Assembly: GCA_963819885.1 (NCBI GenBank)
Contig: CAWFXV010000020.1
Span: forward strand, 14,810-78,809
Source: JACVRX01 sp963819885
GTDB lineage: Bacteria; Actinomycetota; Actinomycetes; Jiangellales; Jiangellaceae
DNA: 64,000 nucleotides
Direction of reading: 5' to 3'
Part shown: piece after piece, positions 60,126 through 64,000 of the stretch
Position numbering within the stretch: the stretch's first letter is position 1
Layout of the letters: every line of letters begins with the position of its first letter
Made by a program: the position numbers and the translations under genes
Notes under the pieces: model-generated
What the model saw: only the letters and a program-made list of their open reading frames with translations
Database searches by the model: none
What the model was told of the DNA's origin: nothing

Positions 60126-61258
60126 CAGCCCACCTCGCCCAGCAGATCCCGGGTGTATCCGTGCCGGACGACACCGCCGTGGGTCACGCATGCACCGTCG
60201 ACGATCTCGTCGGTGAAGTCTGGTTCAACGCGACCGTCGCGGGTCATCAGCAGCAGCAGCTCGACGACATTGGCCGCATAGAGGCGACTCGCGTGCACGG
60301 GCATTTCACTGGCGACGTTCCGAGCTCCCCAGACGAGTGCCGAGCCGACCATGACTTCTTCGCCCGGGCGTGAGCCGTCGACGTTGCCGCCGGACTCGGC
60401 GGCGAGATCGACAACGACGCTGCCCGGTCTCATGGCCTCCACCGCTGTCCGCTCGACCAGCAACGGTGCCGGCCGGCCAGGCACAGCAGCGGTCGTGATC
60501 AGGGCGTCTGCCGCGGCGACGTGCGGAGCGAGCAATTCGCGCTGGAGCTTGGCGTGCTCTTCGGTCATCTCCCGCGCGTACCCGCCCTCGCCTTCGAGGC
60601 TCGGCAGGTCGATCTCCACGAACCGAGCGCCCAGGCTACGGATTTCCTCGGCCGCGGCAGCCCGGACGTCGTACGCCTCGACCTGCGCGCCGAGCCGACG
60701 AGCGGTCGCGATCGCCTGCAGTCCAGCGACGCCTGCGCCCAACACGAGTACCCGGGCCGGCGGCACCGTCCCCGCCGCGGTCATGAACAGCGGAAAGAAC
60801 CTCGGCAGCCGCTCGGCCGCCACCAGCGCGGCGCGGTACCCGGCGACCAACGCCTGGGACGACAGGGCGTCCATGGACTGAGCCCTGGAGATCCGCGGCA
60901 CCAGTTCCAACGAAAAGGCCGTGACGTTGGCGTCGCGGTACGTCCTGACCAGGCGCAAGTCTTGGGTCGTCGGTAGGAACGAAATCGTCATTGCGCTGCG
61001 GCGAAGGTGCCGGGCACGGCCGACCGACAGCGGCTGCACCGACACGACGACGTCGGCACCGGACAACGGACCGTCGCCGTCGGACACCACCGTCGCGCCT
61101 GCCGCGACATACGAGTCGTCGGCATGCAACGCGCCCGCGCCGGCGCCAACCTCGACGAGGACCTCCAACCCGGCGCCGGTCAGCCGCCCGACCAGCTCCG
61201 GGACGACCGCGACGCGGCGTTCGTGCGGCACGGACTCGCGGGCGACAAGGACCTTCAT
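60125..61258 (-). CDS. pntAa: NAD(P)+ transhydrogenase subunit alpha, part 1 (NAD-binding)
   Basis: Soluble NAD(H)-binding domain dI, 377 residues from ATG 61258. It begins MKVLVARESVPHERRVAVVP; the dinucleotide fold is RVLVLGAGVAGLQAIATARR, and typical dI segments follow: EAYDVRAAAAEEIRSLGARF, YAREMTEEHAKLQRELLAPH, and AMRPGSVVVDLAAESGGNVD. First gene of the pntAa-pntAb-pntB operon. TAACGT lies eight bases before the ATG, suggesting a leaderless transcript; the longer open frame to 61498 opposes the MFS gene and is not coding. Confidence 0.94.
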   Translation of the reverse strand: MKVLVARESVPHERRVAVVPELVGRLTGAGLEVLVEVGAGAGALHADDSYVAAGATVVSDGDGPLSGADVVVSVQPLSVGRARHLRRSAMTISFLPTTQDLRLVRTYRDANVTAFSLELVPRISRAQSMDALSSQALVAGYRAALVAAERLPRFFPLFMTAAGTVPPARVLVLGAGVAGLQAIATARRLGAQVEAYDVRAAAAEEIRSLGARFVEIDLPSLEGEGGYAREMTEEHAKLQRELLAPHVAAADALITTAAVPGRPAPLLVERTAVEAMRPGSVVVDLAAESGGNVDGSRPGEEVMVGSALVWGARNVASEMPVHASRLYAANVVELLLLMTRDGRVEPDFTDEIVDGACVTHGGVVRHGYTRDLLGEVG

Positions 61259-61323
61259 CGAGCCGCACGTTACCGGTGGGTCTGTTTGGTGCAGCCTGCG
61301 CCGATGAATGCAGGATGTGCCGG

Positions 61324-62511
61324 GTGTCGAGCCTGGCCCTGTTGCGAACGAACCAGCCGTTCCGTCGGCTGTGGGCAGCTCGCACCATCTCGTACTTCGG
61401 GGACTCGCTGAGCCTGGTCGCGCTGATGCTCTACGTCGCACAGTCGACCGAGCGGGCCCTTGCGGTCGCTGTGTTGCTGCTGGTGGGGGACTTCGCACCG
61501 GCGCTGCTCGGTCCGCTGGCCGGGACGGTTAGCGACCGGTTCGACCTGAAGCGGGTCATGGTGGGTTGTGAGCTGGCGCAGGCGGCACTCGTCGCGGTTA
61601 CCGCACTCTGGCTGCCCAGCCTGCCGATGCTGTTGATCCTCGTCGGGCTGCGGTCCGTCGTCGCTCAGGTATTCCAGCCGGCGTCCCGGGCAGCGGTGCC
61701 ACAACTCGTTCGCGCCGACGACCTCCCCGGCGCGAACGCGGCCGTCGGACTCGGCACCAACCTCGGTGAAGCCGTCGGGCCACTAGCGGCGGCGGTTGCC
61801 ATCCCGCTGTTGGGAATCAGTGGAGCTCTGCTAGTCGACGTCGCCAGCTTTCTCGTATCGGCAGCACTGCTCGGCGGCATGCCGGCGTTGCCGCGGGAGC
61901 AGCCTTCGGCGCCGACGTCGTTCCTCGGTGACGCCCGAGCCGGCCTTTCGTACCTGTGGCGATCTCGAATCGTGCGGGCGATCACGCTCGGCTACATCGG
62001 AGTCGTGGCGTTCAACGGGATCGACGATGTCGCGCTGGTATTCCTGGCCACCGATGCCTTGGACGCAGGCGAGTCGGCCGTCGGACTGCTGCTGGCCGCG
62101 GTTGGGCTGGGGCTCCTCATCGGTTATGCACTGATCGGCCGCGGCGACAGGCGTATGTCGATGGTGGCCCTCCTGATCAGCGGGTTCGCGACGGCGAGTG
62201 CCGGCAACCTGCTGACCGGACTGGCCTGGGCCGTCGCCGCGGCATTCGCCTTGCAAGCGGTTCGCGGCATCGGAATCGCTGCCCTGGACGTCGCCGCCAA
62301 CACGATGCTTCAGCAAACCGTGCCGGCTGCCTTGCTCGGGCGGGTGTTCGGCACCCTGTACGGCGCCATCGGTCTTGCCGCCGGGTTCTCCTACGTCGCC
62401 GGCGGTGTGCTCCTCGACCTCACCGGGCCGCGGGTCACCCTCGTCGTCGCCGGCGCGGGCGGTTTGCTCGTGACATTTGCGACGGCGTTGGTGCTGCGCC
62501 GCCGACGCTAG
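61324..62511 (+). CDS. MFS transporter, MFS_3 (enterobactin-exporter-like) type
   Basis: Major facilitator protein of 395 residues with 12 helices, starting VSSLALLRTNQPFRRLWAAR then TISYFGDSLSLVALMLYVAQ. The loop 2-3 motif is GPLAGTVSDRFDLKRVMVGC, and FQPASRAAVPQLVRADDLPG with GANAAVGLGTNLGEAVGPLA is the signature of the MFS_3 group (EntS-like exporters). GTG 61324 is preferred because CAGGA lies nine bases before it; ATG 61315 is an alternative. Divergent from pntAa with about 65 bases between. Substrate unknown. Confidence 0.85.
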   Translation: MSSLALLRTNQPFRRLWAARTISYFGDSLSLVALMLYVAQSTERALAVAVLLLVGDFAPALLGPLAGTVSDRFDLKRVMVGCELAQAALVAVTALWLPSLPMLLILVGLRSVVAQVFQPASRAAVPQLVRADDLPGANAAVGLGTNLGEAVGPLAAAVAIPLLGISGALLVDVASFLVSAALLGGMPALPREQPSAPTSFLGDARAGLSYLWRSRIVRAITLGYIGVVAFNGIDDVALVFLATDALDAGESAVGLLLAAVGLGLLIGYALIGRGDRRMSMVALLISGFATASAGNLLTGLAWAVAAAFALQAVRGIGIAALDVAANTMLQQTVPAALLGRVFGTLYGAIGLAAGFSYVAGGVLLDLTGPRVTLVVAGAGGLLVTFATALVLRRRR

Positions 62512-62523
62512 CGACGCCGTTCC

Positions 62524-63093
62524 TCAGCGGCGGCCGCCTCCGAGCAGCCCACCAAGCAGGTCGCCGATGCCGCCGCCGGCCCCGCTCTGGCCACCACCCA
62601 GCAGGCCGCCGAGAAGGTCTTCCAAGCCTCCTGCGCTGCCACCAGTCGCCGAGGCCGTCGTCGTGCTGCCGCCGCGCTGGCTGAACTGCTTGGCCAGATA
62701 CGACATCACGATGGGGGCCAGCATCGGCAGCAGCTTGGCAATGAGGCTGCTGCCGCCGCCCGCGCCACCGCCGAACCCGCCGAGTTGGCTTACCACCTGT
62801 TCACGGTTGTCGCCGAAGACGTTACTGACGATCTTGTCGCCGTCGCCGGTGTCGACCTGACCGAAGTCGACCCCGCCGTCGAGCAGGTTGTCGTCGTGCT
62901 GGCCGAGGGCCTGGCTCAGCGATGCAGCCCCTGCCGGGTCGTGGGCGTTGGCCTGCATGCCACCCAGCAACGCCGGAAGCGCCTGGCGGGTGGCCTGCTC
63001 CGCCGTCTGCTCGTCGACGCCCAACTGCTGGGCGAGTTGGTTCATCGGAATCTGGGACAGCAGGTCGTTGAAATCTGTGGCCATGGCGTCCAT
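62524..63093 (-). CDS. DUF937-family protein
   Basis: Protein of 189 residues. The DUF937 core is FNDLLSQIPMNQLAQQLGVD then QALPALLGGMQANAHDPAGA, followed by HDDNLLDGGVDFGQVDTGDG and KIVSNVFGDNREQVVSQLGG, with SLIAKLLPMLAPIVMSYLAK as the second helical part. The rest is a Gly/Ser-rich tail with a repeated DLLGGLLGGG motif (three near copies). The family is related to YidB; function not established. ATG 63084 is an alternative start. Convergent with the MFS gene by 12 bases. Confidence 0.82.
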   Translation of the reverse strand: MDAMATDFNDLLSQIPMNQLAQQLGVDEQTAEQATRQALPALLGGMQANAHDPAGAASLSQALGQHDDNLLDGGVDFGQVDTGDGDKIVSNVFGDNREQVVSQLGGFGGGAGGGSSLIAKLLPMLAPIVMSYLAKQFSQRGGSTTTASATGGSAGGLEDLLGGLLGGGQSGAGGGIGDLLGGLLGGGRR

Positions 63094-63265
63094 GCCTCTC
63101 TACGAACTCGGCCCCTGCGGACCTGTCGAGCGTCGAGTATGCCGCTAACCGGCCGGCCGGACGCCAAACTTGCCGAAGATCGACTGGTCGCCACCTGCAC
63201 AACACGCCCAGGCGTGTCGTGCCATCTGCGTCCAGTCTGCAGGGGTATGGGTGCGAGGAAAGAGC

Positions 63266-63865
63266 TCAGGCTTTGTCCCTGGGCCGCCACTGGTTGGCCC
63301 GTTCGTTCTGCTGCGCCAGCCGAGCGGTTTCCTCGATTCGAGCGGCTCGGGTGGCGTCCCGCTTCGCCTGCACGATCCATGCCAGGATGCTCCGGCGCAC
63401 CGAGCGGGGAAATGCGTCCCAGTGCTCGCGAGCCGACGGTCGGCTGTCGAGCGCGGCCACCAGATCGTCGGGCACGACCAAGTTCTCCACATCGTCGAGA
63501 CGTGACCACGACCCGTCGGCGTGTGCAGCATCGATAATCCGTTGGCCCGCAGGTGTCATCAGGCCGGCGGCAGTCAGCCGCTCTATCCGCTCCTTGTTCG
63601 GCCGAGCCCAGCCGCTGCCTGGTTTCCTGGGCGAGAACCACAGCATCGTCCGGTCGTCGTCCAACTTGCGGGCAATGCTGTCGATCCAGCCGAAGCACAA
63701 CGCCTCCTCGACGGCGTCCTCGTAGCGCGGTCCGCTCCTGCCGACGTGCTTGCGCCAGGAGACGAACCACACACCGGTCGAGGAATCGTGGTGCGAGGTC
63801 AACCACCTGCGCCAAGCTGCGCGGGTCGGCGGATGAACGCGTTCCGCCTCGTCATGTATGCCCAT
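63266..63865 (-). CDS. YdeI/OmpD-associated-family protein
   Basis: Protein of 199 residues. Family segments: AWRRWLTSHHDSSTGVWFVS near the start, YEDAVEEALCFGWIDSIARK with the characteristic CFGWID, WFSPRKPGSGWARPNKERIE, and VPDDLVAALDSRPSAREHWD then AFPRSVRRSILAWIVQAKRD in the YdeI C-terminal domain. The family is linked to bacteriocin protection and stress in enterobacteria, but the biochemical role is not known. No clear ribosome-binding site before ATG 63865. Stands alone. Confidence 0.85.
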   Translation of the reverse strand: MGIHDEAERVHPPTRAAWRRWLTSHHDSSTGVWFVSWRKHVGRSGPRYEDAVEEALCFGWIDSIARKLDDDRTMLWFSPRKPGSGWARPNKERIERLTAAGLMTPAGQRIIDAAHADGSWSRLDDVENLVVPDDLVAALDSRPSAREHWDAFPRSVRRSILAWIVQAKRDATRAARIEETARLAQQNERANQWRPRDKA

Positions 63866-63900
63866 GCGGCCATCCTGGATGATCCGGGCCGCTGCGCCGT

Positions 63901-64000
63901 TACTTCTCGACCAGGCTCCGCAGATGCGTCGCCCGCTTTGACTGACGTGCGTCCACCTGTTGCAGACCGACGCTGCGGTCGAACCCCTCGAACAGCCGCT
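63901..64000 (-). CDS. 3' end of an unidentified gene, cut by the window edge
   Basis: A minus-strand frame enters at the window end and reads RLFEGFDRSVGLQQVDARQS then KRATHLRSLVEK to TAA at 63901-63903. Only 32 residues are visible; they are charged and helical and I do not recognise the family. Confidence 0.5.

Noticed and set aside
63145..63222. Possible 25-residue minus-strand ORF (MARHAWACCAGGDQSIFGKF)
   Set aside because: Weak third-position bias, no ribosome-binding site or leaderless box; not enough support.

Overview
The window is chromosomal DNA of a high-GC Gram-positive bacterium, almost certainly an actinomycete (Actinomycetota). The evidence is a WhiB-type iron-sulfur regulator, paired ArsA/Get3-type ATPases (BagA/BagB), a PASTA-containing class A penicillin-binding protein, an F420 gamma-glutamyl-ligase-like protein, GTG/ATG overlaps between most co-directional genes, and many start codons placed 6-8 bases after a TANNNT box, the signature of leaderless mRNAs. 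Genus cannot be decided from the sequence. From memory, the gene order crp / metallo-hydrolase / RidA / bagA-bagB / whiB4 / ponA2 / metallophosphoesterase / YqeY / asd-ask / recR-ybaB-dnaX follows the Mycobacterium tuberculosis Rv3676-Rv3721c region, so the window looks like a conserved actinobacterial backbone carrying inserted gene groups.

Layout. 0-3.1 kb: crp (+) facing a tightly overlapped minus-strand set (metallo-beta-lactamase hydrolase, NUDIX, RidA, DUF4177). 3.1-8.0 kb: an alpha/beta hydrolase, a divergent Lrp-type regulator and a three-gene branched-chain 2-oxoacid dehydrogenase operon. 8.2-13.2 kb: bagA-bagB, whiB4, ponA. 13.4-21.7 kb: a secreted phosphatase/5'-nucleotidase fusion with five frame breaks, an amylosucrase-type GH13 enzyme, a MarR-type regulator with a divergent small protein, a DinB-family polymerase and a flavin/PLP-oxidase-fold protein. 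21.9-29.5 kb: tRNA-Pro, metallophosphoesterase, YqeY, an AbiEi/DUF559 protein bounded by a direct repeat, asd-ask, and an ABC exporter. 29.5-33.5 kb: DUF5063, recR, ybaB, dnaX, SRP RNA, tRNA-Ser(GGA). 33.5-43.6 kb: DUF5655, HerA-like ATPase, LytR_C protein, DUF2255, an alcohol dehydrogenase remnant, a K+(Na+)/H+ antiporter, the F420-ligase-like gene, murJ, and a two-component system whose kinase gene contains a frame break. 43.8-55 kb: two RND permeases, the first with an adaptor-like C-terminal extension, an MFS exporter, a TPR-LuxR regulator and a cupredoxin lipoprotein. 55-64 kb: an integrase scrap beside tRNA-Ser(CGA), tadA, upp, a metallo-hydrolase, a RHH-MazF module, the three-gene proton-translocating transhydrogenase operon, an MFS protein, DUF937, YdeI and the 3' end of an unidentified gene.

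How the parts relate. Cell-envelope genes dominate (ponA, murJ, RND pair, LytR_C, antiporter, ABC and MFS exporters), with core replication/repair (dnaX, recR, dinB) and lysine/threonine precursor synthesis (ask-asd). The bkd complex needs a lipoamide dehydrogenase that is not in the window. No CRISPR array, insertion sequence or prophage is present, but scars of past exchange are: an integrase fragment and a duplicated tRNA 3' end next to tRNA genes, a truncated dehydrogenase, and two families of short structured repeats.
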